Shown one piece after another: positions 23,141 through 33,784 of a stretch of DNA of 64,000 nucleotides. Both the position numbers and the translations under genes were made by a program. The stretch comes from Kingdonia uniflora (Eukaryota; Streptophyta; Magnoliopsida; Ranunculales; Circaeasteraceae), in assembly GCA_014058105.1 (NCBI GenBank), contig JACGCM010001502.1, forward strand, positions 19,857 to 83,856, written 5' to 3'. Every line of letters starts with the position of its first letter. Position 1 is the stretch's first letter. The notes under the pieces were generated by a model, which was not told the DNA's origin, made no database searches, and saw only the letters and a list, made by a program, of their open reading frames with translations.

Positions 23141-23144
23141 ATAA

Positions 23145-23475
23145 TGTCTATGCTCGCAGTTCTGCCTTTCACCCTACGCTTAGTGAAATTATATTCTCTT
23201 TATTTTCTGATCTATCTGATGTTGGTTATAAATTCATGCGAGATGACTTGCTTTCCAAAGTCCTTAATGCTCTTATCATCATTCGAGGTCTCGTTGTGAA
23301 GAAGACAAAGCTAATAAGCGATTGTAAGAGGAATCTAAAGGATCTTCTGGACAGTCTTCTTTATAAAAGTAGCAAAAAAAAAAAACAGTTTATTCGGACA
23401 TGTATCTCAGGTTTACAGATCCATGGTGAGAAGAAAGGGCGAATAAGGAGAATGATGAGGTCTATACTCAAGTGA
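23145..23475 (+). pseudogene. Fragment of BIG (UBR4-family calossin-like protein), C-terminal region
   Basis: Open from about 23145. Blocks IRGLVVKKTKLISDC, LKDLLDSLL and KKQFIRTCISGLQIHGE match, from memory of the family, the region of plant BIG that reads DLLDSLL...QFIRACICGLQ. BIG is a very large cytosolic protein needed for auxin transport and other responses. Only about 80-100 codons are here, without the many other domains, so the piece cannot function as BIG. An intron-like sequence follows. It is on the same strand as the next four gene fragments. Confidence 0.6.
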
Positions 23476-23638
23476 CACTCTTCCCTGAACCAGAGGTATG
23501 CTATTAATTTTATCTTTTAGTTTTCTTTAATCCCTTATACTAATATATAGCATAAATGAAACAATTTTAGTAGTATTGTGCAGATATGTCCTCAATTAGG
23601 AAGTGTTGTACAACTAATTTAGATTTTTCCTTGTTAAT

Positions 23639-23977
23639 ATGTGGGCATTTGGTAGTTGGTATTTAGAGCCTGAGGTAGTTTGTCAGCTTGTTGATTCACT
23701 GATGACTGTTAAGTTTGATAGGATCTTTAAGTGCATTCATGGACAATGTGAAGTTATTTTTAGCAGCTTATTGTGTAGATGCCAGGAGGGTTTAGACTAC
23801 AATTATCTTTTTGCGTTGAAGCACATGGAAGGTTTTCTAAAGGATATCAATTGCAGAGGTGCAACTGACAGTAATACTCATGAGATGTTTTACTCGGGCA
23901 GTCGATGCTATGGAGGTCTTATGAAGGATCCCGCAAAAGTTGGTGTTTTCAAGTTCTATTTGGGTACTAAAACATAA
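23639..23977 (+). pseudogene. Fragment of BIG, N-terminal third
   Basis: 112 open codons. The pattern VCQLVDSLMTVKFDRIF, then KHMEGFLKDI, then KDPAKVGVFKFYLG lines up with a single region of plant BIG (LLDSIMIIKFDQVF...MKDMEGFVRDI...IFKFYLG). In the intact protein this region precedes the one at 23145-23475, so the two pieces are out of order here. No ATG context is expected because it is an internal exon piece. Confidence 0.6.
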
Positions 23978-24227
23978 CCCTTGTGGAATCATGTCATATG
24001 GTCTTTGCCACTATGTACAATGGGATTTTCTTAGTATGGATATGGTAGAGGGTAAGCTAAAATGAGTATTAAATGAGCTTAATTAAAATAGGTATGCTGC
24101 CTCCCCATTCTAAGTTTTGTAAAGATCGATCTTTTACTTCCTGTGATTGTTTGTTCACGATGCTTACTCTGTGATGATTGTAGATGAGCCCAATTACAAT
24201 GATTATGTGCTTCCCATGGTATTGTAG

Positions 24228-24830
24228 GTTGCATTAGACTATATTGGCAAAAAAGGATCAATTGTTGGCATTACAAAAGAAAGGAAAATTAAGTATGTGT
24301 TGAAATCCTTTTTTGCTTGTTATTGTTTGTCTTTAGTTATTTGCCAAATATATTCTCAGAAAGGACCACTGCATTGTCTCCAGTGCAGATATACGAAAGA
24401 AATACTTCAAAGAGAAATGCTTCCTCATGTGGGCGTGGGGGAGTATTATGAAACCAAGAAAGCTTACTACTTTGGGTAAGTAATTTTCCCTTAGGTAATA
24501 AGCTCTGTGATAAAATCAAAAACTTGTTTGAACGTTCTTTTACTTCTGCTGCTTTTGCTAGATATATCATCCATCAACTTTTGCTTTGTAAGCTTTGCCG
24601 AAGGCCTGAAGATGATAGGGACCATTACATCATTAAGAGACTGGATCTTGCCAATCCTTTACTTTGTGGTCTCTTCCAAATAGTTTGTTATCTTGAGTTT
24701 TTCATGGACACTTTCTTTTTGTTTATTGTGCGCTATCTGTATTTGTGATTGTTACTTCATGTATGCAGCTATTTAGAAAGTTACAAAGGGATGTGAGAGC
24801 AAGAGTCTAAAAGGTTCAGCTACCACTTAG
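24228..24830 (+). pseudogene. NRPB2: Fragment of NRPB2, second-largest subunit of RNA polymerase II, with introns
   Basis: Four exon pieces with GT-AG introns: 24228-24292 (VALDYIGKKGSIVGITKE), 24389-24475 (KEILQREMLPHVGVGEY), 24562-24682 ([20 protein letters not shown]), and 24769 on (LFRKLQRDVRARV). They join in one phase and match the strongly conserved central part of RPB2. A TAA at 24808-24810 stands where the family has Gln, a single C-to-T change. Introns are kept, so this is a DNA-level copy, not a retrocopy. Only about 100 of roughly 1200 residues are present. Confidence 0.85.
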
Positions 24831-25519
24831 TCAATATTTTTATTATATTTTTTTTAATGGTTCATGTCATGGCTGATCATTTTCTCATGTCACTGCAGTA
24901 AATAAGGGCTCCTATGTCATCCAAATAAAGTCATTTTTTACAATAATGACGTAAATTGGTCTTATTTCGGATTTTATCAAGAAATTTCCCGTTAAAATAA
25001 ATCTACACCAACTGGTTATAATTACGATATAATGATTGAACTTATATAAAAACTACAACAACGGGTTAATTATGGTCCCAGACGGATTCGATGAACTTAC
25101 TTAGAGATTCGAAAATGGCAAAAAATTATATAATTTGGCTGATAGGCGTCTATAAACTGTGAAGTGTAAATTCCGTAAATATATCTATTCGAGCCAATGT
25201 ACAACATTTCTTACCATGGCTGTGGGCCTTTGTGTAGTTAGGAGTACCCTTAGGGTCGTTGTTCTTGGCAGCATAGTAGTTGGTACAATTTCCATTAGCG
25301 TTTACCCAATAATTTTTTTACAGTACCAAATGGCAAGCTTGTGAGCATTTTGGCGTTAGTAATGACGAAATTATTATTATTTATACTTTACCAAATGATT
25401 ATTATTTGTACTTTGCCATATTGAGGCCTAAAACATCAAGTTATGATTTAATTATCTGATCCAACATTTAATTTATTGAAGGAGTTCGGAAAGGACTTGA
25501 GCTACTAGTTAGATCAGGA
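24831..25519. other. Unassigned sequence, no gene seen
   Basis: AT-rich. No recognised coding block between the NRPB2 and cyclase fragments. May be introns or flanks of the captured pieces. Confidence 0.3.
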
Positions 25520-26004
25520 ATGTGGAAGTTCAAAATTGCATATAGGTGTGGGCCTTATAGCCATTGGCTGTATAACACCAATGACTTTGTAGGAAAATAG
25601 ACTTGGGAGTTTGATCCTGACGCGGGCACTCCTGAAGAAAAAGCTCAAGTTGATAAGGCTCATGAAGAGTTCTACCAAAATTGTGCCTAACAGAGACGTT
25701 CTGCTGCGATTGCAGGTAAACAAGTTCACGTCGCTCTTTGTTTAACCCAGGGTCCATTACTAACCATTCTGTAACAACTTAGTTTATATTTTCCTTGACC
25801 TCAAATATACAGATATTGAAAGAGAATAAAGATAGTTATGATTTAACTATAACCCCAATGAAGATTGGAGATGACGAGTAAGTAACAATTGAGAATGCCA
25901 TAATGGCATTGAGGAGGGCTGTCAGATTTCGTTTGTCCATGCAGACAAGCGATGGGCATTGGGCCACTGACATAGGAGGAGCATTATTTTTCATGCCTCC
26001 CATG
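25520..26004 (+). pseudogene. Fragment of an oxidosqualene cyclase (amyrin/lupeol/cycloartenol synthase family), two exons
   Basis: Exon 1 (25520-25715) starts at an ATG with MWKFKIA, the usual start of plant oxidosqualene cyclases, then TWEFDPDAGTPEEKAQV, a family signature. Exon 2 (25813-26004) has LRRAVRFRLSMQTSDGHWA followed by ALFFMPPM. The intron has AG and GT borders. Stops occur inside both exons (after FVGK, after QNCA, after GDDE). These enzymes make triterpene and sterol skeletons at the ER; the catalytic DCTAE part is missing. Which product class cannot be told. Confidence 0.8.
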
Positions 26005-26786
26005 GTATGTATTCTTTGCAGTCTAAGGGGATTGAGGCTTTGTTCCCTATTCAGGCGATGACTTTTAATTTAATACTCGATGGGTCTTATTTAGTTCGCC
26101 GAGCACGCACTGAGCAGGTACAAATTAGCCCTTTATAAGTTTTTTTAGTGATCAATCTGACTATAGTGTTGTGTTTATGAAGTTAGGGTTTAGTTTATTT
26201 GTAGTATTGTACAATATGCTTAGCTCAAATTGAAGGGGCAGTGGCGATTAACTTGATTGCTTAGGTGCTGAAGCTTGGTACTTTGCAGTTGTGCGGTTAC
26301 TTGTTCTTGATGTGTTTTACCCTAAAGTTGAATTAGTTTACTTTTATGCCTACGCCAAGATTTAAACTTATGCTCTGACTTGATTGCCTCTCCCTTATTA
26401 TTGGTACAAGTTGTTTAGTGGCCTGTTTTATTTACAAACTTGACATTCACATACTACTCTTGAGAGTCCCTGACTAGCATACCTCAATGTAGGATTAGAT
26501 ACCTATAGTTGCCTATTGTGTCACGGTAGAGGTAGCTTTGGGTTGGGTTGCAAAGGAGAGATGGAAATAGAGGCAGAGGCTTTACTAGGGTTCACAGTCG
26601 AAATGCAGGAGGTAGAGAGAGACTGATAAAGAGTCCAGACGGTGTTGTAGTCATATAACAAGACATCTCAGTATTTTTTTTTATTATAGGGAGAAAAATT
26701 CATTGCAGTATATTAGAGTAAAATATTAAGTACATTTCAATATTTATAACACTCTAGTATCTAAAGTCTACAACCCGTATGCTTGT
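26005..26786. other. Unassigned sequence with one exon-like block
   Basis: 26055-26117 is a 63-base open block with AG before and GT after it, encoding AMTFNLILDGSYLVRR and a few more residues; I do not recognise it. The rest looks like intron or intergenic DNA. The left end of element B follows. Confidence 0.3.
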
Positions 26787-27319
26787 TGTAATGGCAAAAT
26801 TCCATAGGTCGATATGATTAGGAATTAGCTATCACACCAATGAACCTGTTACACTACCCTACTAGAAAGTAAGAAATGAAGACAGGTGCTTTTAGCGTGG
26901 AAAACCTCTGAATAGGTGAAAAAACCACGACCTCGTATAGAGGATTTTTGTAAAAGTCTCTTTATTTCTTTGAGTGGATATCTCTATTACAAGTAATCTC
27001 TAGAATATAGAAATGCCTTTGATCTCGTAAATAAGAAGTTTGAGTAATTTTTTTGGTCTCTGTCTCTTCTAGAGCATGTTTTCTGAATAATGTGACCAGT
27101 GGCGGTTGACTGAATAACTAACGAGTTCGTGGGAGACAGGTGTCTTTGACTGAATAACGTTTTTCAAGTTTAGCTCGACACACGTTCCTGAGTAGTTTGT
27201 GGGGCTGGGTGGAATGTTTGATTGGAGTGTTGTGTGCTGAAATTGTGTGAGCCTGAGATGGAGGTAAATCGAACTGAGTGAGGTCGATTATGAGTGAGTT
27301 CAAGGAATAAGCCCCTACA
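26787..27319 (-). repeat. 3' LTR of element B (533 bp)
   Basis: TGTAATGGC at 26787 to GCCCCTACA at 27319. Aligns end to end with the right LTR except for a 46-bp deletion at a CTAGA repeat, which removes the TATA box. Confidence 0.9.
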
Positions 27320-27332
27320 ATCGCCCCCTCGC
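27320..27332 (-). other. Polypurine tract of element B
   Basis: Minus strand GCGAGGGGGCGAT directly before the 3' LTR start TGTAGGGG. Element C has CGAGGGAGCGAT at the same place. Confidence 0.85.
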
Positions 27333-27553
27333 AAACGAAGTCATGAGTGGCTTTGGTTGAGAAAGTGTATGTGCACAATCGTAATTTTGAAACAGAGCAA
27401 TGATGGCGTTTGACTGATGGAAGTTACGTGATATTTGGAAGTGATGGGTATTAAATGATGATGCGGATGTAAGTGACGGTTTGTGTTTGAATAGTCGCAT
27501 CCGTAATAAATGATGACGCTTGGGAAAATGTACATGCACATTAAAGTTAGAGT

Positions 27554-27562
27554 TATATAAAG
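27554..27562 (+). promoter_or_regulatory. TATA box of antisense ORF1, element B
   Basis: GTTATATAAAGAGTACC, 55-63 bases before the ORF1 ATG. Element C has GTTATATAAATAGTACC at the matching distance, so the box is conserved between diverged copies. Confidence 0.65.
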
Positions 27563-27616
27563 AGTACCTTGAGCAACTTGTTGGGAACAATTCTTGCATG
27601 CATAACTTCTCTAAAA

Positions 27617-28042
27617 ATGGTGAAAACTCGGAGTATAGTTCACGAAGAGAGAATTGTGTCTGAAGCGCAGTGGTTGAAGTTAAAGTAATTTGGTGACCGG
27701 TCTTTGGAAATGGCAATCCCAGTGCCTGTTCCTCCGACGTATCGAGGCTTGTCGGGAGAGAAAGTGGTTGAATGTGAGGAATATTTCTACTATAAGTGGA
27801 TATTTCATGTCTTCGTCTTGACAGGCGAGGAACGTTGGGCTTGTCTCCGCACTCTTGCGGAAGACAAGGTTAGGGGTTCATATGCAGGGAAAAGTGTATT
27901 TGTGGGGCAGATACACTAATTTTCTGTGGTGCCAGGGACTCTATGGTTGGTCCCTCTTGATCTCTACCAACTTTGTGGTGGTGGTGGCTATAGAAGAGGC
28001 GGTGATGGCAGTGGAGGAGGGGGACTGGTAGGGAGATTCTGA
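27617..28042 (+). pseudogene. Element B antisense ORF1, 141 codons with two stops
   Basis: Lies just inside the 3' LTR, on the strand opposite to gag-pol. The ATG at 27617 gives MVKTRSIVHEERIVSEAQ. One phase runs to 28042 with stops only after WLKLK and after VGQIH. Conserved against C ORF1: PPTY, EEYFYYKW, TGEERWACLR, then LYQL and a Gly/Arg tail GGGGYRRGGDGSGGG, which resembles RNA-binding RGG tails. At the position of the first stop C has Tyr, so the ancestor was open there. I recognise no known family; function unknown. Confidence 0.65.
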
Positions 28043-28775
28043 TGAGGCATTTCCATTGTGGTTTTGTGCCCTGAGGACCTTCCATCTTTTTTTGTATGTG
28101 CCACACTAAGTCTACTGCTAACATAGTTCGTGCTTGGAGTTTGACTGTGCTTCAACTGAGCCATGGGAGGAAAACTTTTTGTTGGTTCCACTATTTTCTT
28201 TGCGTCAGGGTGAAAAATCATTGAAGTAAGAAGAATTGGAAAAAATGATGCCTCGCAGTACCTAAATGACCTGTAGCTTTGAACAAACAGGGAAAACTTA
28301 TTATCTGTAAACTACCTGAAGTTCGGTGCTGGATAGAAAACATTCTGGTGTATTCCTGTGTGAAAACTTGTTATCTGTAAATCTTTTGAACTATATACGA
28401 TATGAATAAAAGTTGATTCTCATAAATTTTTCATAGAAAAATTTATTGAATCGACCTAAAATGTGTTGGATGTTAGTTGTATAACTGTTTGATAAGTGCT
28501 GAAACAATGCTGTAATACTGTTCGAACTGAGACGAATATGTGTTGATATAAAAGATTTAAGTTTTACAGGAAATGGATTGAAATTTTAGGAAATAAGTAA
28601 ACTCGAACTGCTGTAGGTCGAAAGAGAGAAAATATGTAGAGCGTAAGGTCGAGTGCAGCAACCAATGAGTGTACTCATGAGGGGATAAGTTATAATAAGT
28701 GAATCCAAGATTTTGGGTTTCTGTTTCGCGATATTAGGTAAAACTGAGTAAAAGGTGGAGGCGATTGAAAAATCT
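28043..28775. other. Spacer between antisense ORF1 and ORF2, element B
   Basis: No gene seen. Holds the presumed ORF1 3' end and ORF2 promoter. Confidence 0.4.
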
Positions 28776-28784
28776 TATAAATAC
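28776..28784 (+). promoter_or_regulatory. TATA box of antisense ORF2, element B
   Basis: TATAAATAC 39 bases before the ORF2 ATG. Element C has TATAAATAA 42 bases before its ORF2 ATG. Confidence 0.6.
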
Positions 28785-28822
28785 TGATAGCATAACCTGT
28801 AAGAACTCGGGGGAAGGTTAGG

Positions 28823-29116
28823 ATGGTGCAGACTCTATCTCAGAGGATTCGTCATGCCGCAGAAGGTCGATTGGCCATAAAAACTGTAGAAGTTTGGGAA
28901 AGAATTTTTGGCTCACTCGGTTATGATGCCGAGTTATCAATAAGGGTATATCAGCTCGAAGGGTTAGATACCAGGAGTAGAGAACTTGAGTATGCTCATT
29001 AATTTTATGAGTTATTCTTTCATGCAATCATGAGGGATTCGGCAGAACGAGAAAGGTTGGTTGGTTTGATCGCTGAAGTGGAGATCGTTTTTGAAGACAT
29101 GACGATCAGCGAATGA
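28823..29116 (+). pseudogene. Element B antisense ORF2, 97 codons with one stop
   Basis: ATG at 28823; one phase to TGA at 29116 with a single internal TAA (29000-29002). Strong blocks shared with C ORF2: AAEGRLAIK, VEV.E.IFG, YDAELS and REREY/RELEY, then FYE. It is acidic and helix-prone, with no signal peptide or membrane segment. It resembles no family I know. The start MVQTLSQRI is a variant of the MV.TRS start also seen in ORF1 and ORF3, so the three may share an ancestral 5' end. Confidence 0.65.
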
Positions 29117-29591
29117 TGTGATCAGATGTTGGTGCTTTAAGTCTTCCAAGGCTGTGGTGGAGAGTGTTTTCTTATGAATAAAATAAATACTGAAATGTAA
29201 CAGAAATAATACAAGTCAATCGGATCCTCAATAGAGGCGAATCTATTTTGAGACTGTTCAGCAAACATTTTTTAATAAATTTAAATATTTTTACGATTTT
29301 GTAAATGATGTCAATCACTATAAGTATGATAAACAAGGACTGCAAAACAAAAATACGTGAATGCAGAAGCTTCTAGTTTTGTTTTATAGAAAAAAAAAAG
29401 TAAATAGAGCTCTTACAGCCCACAGTGCGAGCCATCATGAGTGAGGGGAGGTCAAGAAAAGATATGGAAAGAGGGGGAAAAATATGTTAAAAAATGAGGG
29501 AAGTTGTAATGATGGAAAAGTGGTTTAATCGTAAAGGTATAAGGCATCTGACACGGTGAGTGGAAAGAACGCCTCAGTTCTGGAATCGAGG
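29117..29591. other. Spacer between antisense ORF2 and ORF3, element B
   Basis: AT-rich, no gene. A weak TATA-like TATAAG at 29538-29543 lies about 50 bases before the ORF3 ATG. Element C has element E inserted in the equivalent spacer. Confidence 0.4.
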
Positions 29592-29943
29592 ATGGTTCGT
29601 ACGAGGAGCAATAAATGCCAGCCGTATGAGAGAGAAAGGATAAATAATTCTTCTTCGTCTCCCAATAGTCATTTTATCACAAAAAACTTGAAGAGCACTC
29701 AAAGAGAAAAGCGAAAAATCAGGGGAATCAATCAAGAGTTATCTGAAGACGATAAACGGTTAATGAGGGCAAGAGGTTCAGGATCTCGTAGGTGGGAATG
29801 TAGCATTATTGTGAGGGGAAAGCTTGCCCTACTGTCGATTTGCATTCGGATATTGAAGGTTAGTAGAGATATATGCAATATACTGTGATATTTTATTATT
29901 TAAAGATATGTGTTATACGTAAATGACTGATCAGAGATATGCG

Positions 29944-29978
<35 letters not shown>

Positions 29979-32900
29979 GATGGAAGAATGATAAATATTT
30001 TAACCTGTATATAGGTCGAGCGTGAGAGGCATCTATGTAGGTCAAAATAGTCTTGTAGAGTCTGTTTTTAAGATGGGTAGGTCGCCCGTTGATGAGGTTT
30101 TGACTTCTGGTTGGATGAATGAGTCTAATAGTGGAGGGGAAGGAGGATTAGAAGAATTCCTGGGTTTCCCTAGTCAGTTGGTGTCTTATCCACCCGGTTC
30201 AGATACTTTCAAAGAATTTTGTATAGCCAAAGGGGCTATAGGAGGGAAGTGGGGTAAATGTGTAGAATTTTCCGACAAGCAATTTAGGGGTTGTACGGTA
30301 GTAGAGGGGAAGAGTATATTTATCTTTTGACAGATTTGGAAACAGAAAAACGAGATAGGGGTATAGATGAATCGATCTCATTAGAGTATTTTGATGGAGA
30401 TGTCCGGAGTGACCTTTCAGAGGTTTTTTGTGTTACCTATCTCAATTAGAGTGTGGATTGAGCCTCCTCCTCACCAATTTGGCGAAGAGGGTAATAAATA
30501 CAATTGGGGCATGTCCTGTTCAAATGAATGGGAATATGTGGGAGGTCATAACTGTATGTGACCATCTAAATGATAGGTGGGAAAGGGAGAAAAAAGTGAG
30601 GAGGATAACCCCTGAGGACGCTTTGTAGTTTTATGGGGTAAAAAATTTTAAGGCTAGTAGGGGGTCGTATTTCTGCGTGAGCGTTACTCGGCGCCATTTT
30701 TTTGATCTGAATTTAGCAGGTCGAACTTGAAATGACAACATCATATGGGTGAAGGATAATTTCCTTCAAAGAGATGACGAAGAACTTTTGGACCTTTGAT
30801 TTAGATTTGTAAAGCAAAGTAAGTATAGATATGCATAGATAGAATTATTGTGATGTTTCTTTGCCAAGTGTAGTTGATAAAACAATGTGTTATTTCAGGT
30901 GTGAAGTCCACAGTGGAAAGGAAAATGTCTTTGTTGGACGAGGTTGTGGAGGAGGAGACTGAACTCAAACTTGTATTGGGGGAACTTGGCCTGAGTAGAA
31001 AAAAGAGAGTTGAAAGTAAGTCAAGAAGGGTTGTCAAGGCTCAGTCCACTAGGTCGATGACGGGTGTCGATAAAGGAAAAAGGCAAACAAGTGGAAAGGA
31101 AGTTCGAGCTAAGACTCCTAGGTCGGGCAGTTCAGCTCAACCGAACCTTACGACGATGAAACTAGCCCAAAAGTTTCTGAAGACACAGTTAAAAAAGGCT
31201 TTGCCGGCCTCTGGTACCACTGTATGTGGTGAGGTCGCGCCAGGGAAGAGGAGGATGGTTAAGCTTTTGGGGAACTCGGGAGAGAAAATCGTTAAGGGGT
31301 GATCTGCTTCAATGGATGGCTCAAAGAGGTCGAAAAAAGGGCTAGGTTAGCGATCCTACAAGGAAAAGAAGATTCGAGCCAGATGGTAAGTTTATATTAT
31401 CAGATAGAAATGTTTAATATATTTCGAGCTCATAATTGAGGTCGATATAATTTTTGCAGGTTGCTCGTCTTGTCAAGGAGATTTGGCCGAGTATAGAAGA
31501 ACAGGAATCCGAGCTGAAGAAGGCAAAGAACGAGCTGGTGAAAAACTTGGTTCGAGCCCAAACCGATGCCCTGAAAGAAGTCAAGCAGCTAAAGGTTGTT
31601 CACGCTGTGGCAATCGGCCAGTTACAGGTCGAGACAAGGGCTAATTTAGACGAGGTGGCCGAGGAGCGTGGCAGATTAGGTCGTCACTTGATGCTGAAGG
31701 GCTACTCTCAGGAGGAGGTAGATGCCATTAAGGTTGATACCTACACTGAGGAAGAAGAGGAGGAAGTAGAAGTACTGGGGTTCGTGGATTGTCTGGATGG
31801 TGTCTCCCCCCAAATGGTGCTTGAAAACCAAAGGGACGATGTTGAATTCCCAGAAGGTGGGAGTGAGATGGTAGGGTAGACATGTGTTTTGTCTGAATAT
31901 TTGTAAGTTGTATAACTTCTGCATGGGAAAGGAACTTCTGCATGTTGATTTTGTTTATAAATCTCTTATAGATAGTTTGAGAGATGAGTCTCAAGATAAA
32001 TGACCTAGAAACTGGATTTTCCAGGGAAAGAGGGACCTCAAAAGCTCTGTTGTCTGCATAAGCGGAGTTGCAGGTTAGATTAGAATAGGTTGTTCAATCT
32101 TCATGTTATACCAATGTTAACTTAAGTAAATAGGATAGAAATGAATAGCATAAATCTAACGCTATTAGTAAAGAATAAGACATTGAAAATGTGTACCTTG
32201 TACGCCGAACGAAGATTCATGTAGGGTTCACCCGAGAAAGGGGTCCGAATTTCTAGCTAAAAGTACTTAGAAGTAGATGTTTAGAAATCACACAGTCACT
32301 TTCAAATGTAGTACGTATATGCAGGAATTATATTTTCTAAATTGAATTGTAATAAATCTTGTTATATGTCCCAGGTCGAATTGGATGCAACTCACGCGCG
32401 CGAGGACCACGCACTCATGTGCAATCGAGAATTTGCAGAGCAATTCAATAGGATGAAGGTGGCGAACGAGATCAAGGAGGACCAATACGTAAAAACGTAT
32501 TTCAGATTGGAGAAGTTGAATCAGGCTGTCTCTGACTTGACTCGCCAGGTCGAAGAGAAAGATTATAGGATTAAGAGGGGATTAGAAGATTTATCCGAGG
32601 CAGCAGAGCATACCGAGAATCTTCAGCGTCAGCTTAATGCGTTGGCTGATAAGGGTAAACAGGCTGACATGGTTCAATACTGTATTTAGGCACTATAGTG
32701 AACTGAGGAACTATGTCGATCTGATTTCAATAGATGCAGGATCAATCTGGAGCGAATGAGATAGAAATTGATTGGAAAAGATGACAAGCTGAGGGTAACT
32801 CAAGAAAATCAATCGGTGTCAGAGGCCGCAGCTGAACATTTTCAAACAGCCCTCTCCGCCAAGGATATGGAATTTTAAGAAATGCAGCGCAGGTGTGATG

Positions 32901-33745
32901 ACTTAAATGAGAGAGTTACTCAACTTAAAGCCGAAAGGGATCAAGCCATTGCACGTGCCAAGAAAGCTGAGGCTAGAGAGCCTTTTGGGGGAAGTAGAAC
33001 TGTGGTTAGGGATCCTCTAGTTCAAGGGGACGTTATTAGTCTGTCAGATCGCATTAGAGAGCTAGAAAGTGATGTATCTCAAATTCAGGGGCATGCTCAG
33101 AAAGGAAATGCGAATTTGAGGGAATGCCAACATAAGCTGGATGCTGCTCTTATCATGGAGAAAGTTTTGGAAGGGGAGATCAGAGCAAAGGAATTGCTAC
33201 TGAAGAGGAAAGAAGAATTATTGAAAGATCTGCCTATTAGGGAAGAGTTGAATACGAAACTTGGGGTACTTCGTGCTCAGGTAGTAGAACTACAAGCCAT
33301 GAACCTGGTGGAGTCAGCGAAGTATATTGACAAGTTGGAAAAAGATTTGGTCTATCACGAAAGGGCTGATGCATAAATTATTGCATAGAAAAATACTTGT
33401 GCTAGTTTAAAGGTACGCCATGAGAGGTTAAAGGCTAGATTTGCAAAAGTGGTAGTACCTGATGTGGCTCGATCTGACTTGTTAAAGGTGATTGTTGCAT
33501 ATTTTGTAGAGGAAGTAAAAAAACTTGAGTCAGAACGAGATACCTTGCTCAAAACTCTGTCGGACCAGGGTAGCACATGTGGAGTGAAGATAGATCGAGG
33601 AAACCGTTTGGGTATCATGGAGACCCAACTGGAACCTCAAACTTCTGACTCAGTAGAACGTGGTTGGGCTGCTATAGCCCGCGAGCTGAAAGATAGACCT
33701 CTGGATGATGTGGGGGAAAGCATTGCTGACACTCCATCGGCATAA
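29592..33745 (+). pseudogene. Element B antisense ORF3: multi-exon gene, conserved domain plus long coiled coil
   Basis: Exon 1 29592-29858 (MVRTRSNKCQPYERER, basic), exon 2 30015-30818, exon 3 30900-31385, exon 4 from 31460, exon 5 from 32375; all have GT/AG borders and the exon 5 acceptor is conserved in C. Exon 2 encodes the conserved domain: FKEFCIAKGAIGGKWG, CVEFSDKQFRGCTV, RDRGIDESISLEYFDG, CPVQMNGNMWEVITVC, YGVKNFKASRGSYF. Exon 3 is basic (nuclear-signal-like KRRM, RKKR). Exons 4-5 are Glu/Lys/Leu-rich coiled coil ending DVGESIADTPSA. Frameshifts and stops in exons 2 and 5. It resembles the putative gypsy-type transposon proteins (Pfam Transposase_28 style) and the Grande antisense gene; role unknown. 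Confidence 0.75.
29948..29974. repeat. AT microsatellite
   Basis: Alternating A/T in intron 1 of element B ORF3. Confidence 0.95.
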
Positions 33746-33784
33746 AGGAATCTTCTGTAATATGATTTTGATTTGGAAATAAGT

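Noticed and set aside
28043..28221. Minus-strand Pro/Ser-rich ORF opposite B ORF1 tail
   Set aside because: It is the complement of the Gly/Arg-coding tail that is conserved in C; no conservation on this strand.
31454..33745. Independent host gene for a myosin- or kinesin-like coiled-coil protein
   Set aside because: The same sequence lies at the same place in three Tat elements, between pol and the 3' LTR, with a shared retroelement-type domain upstream.
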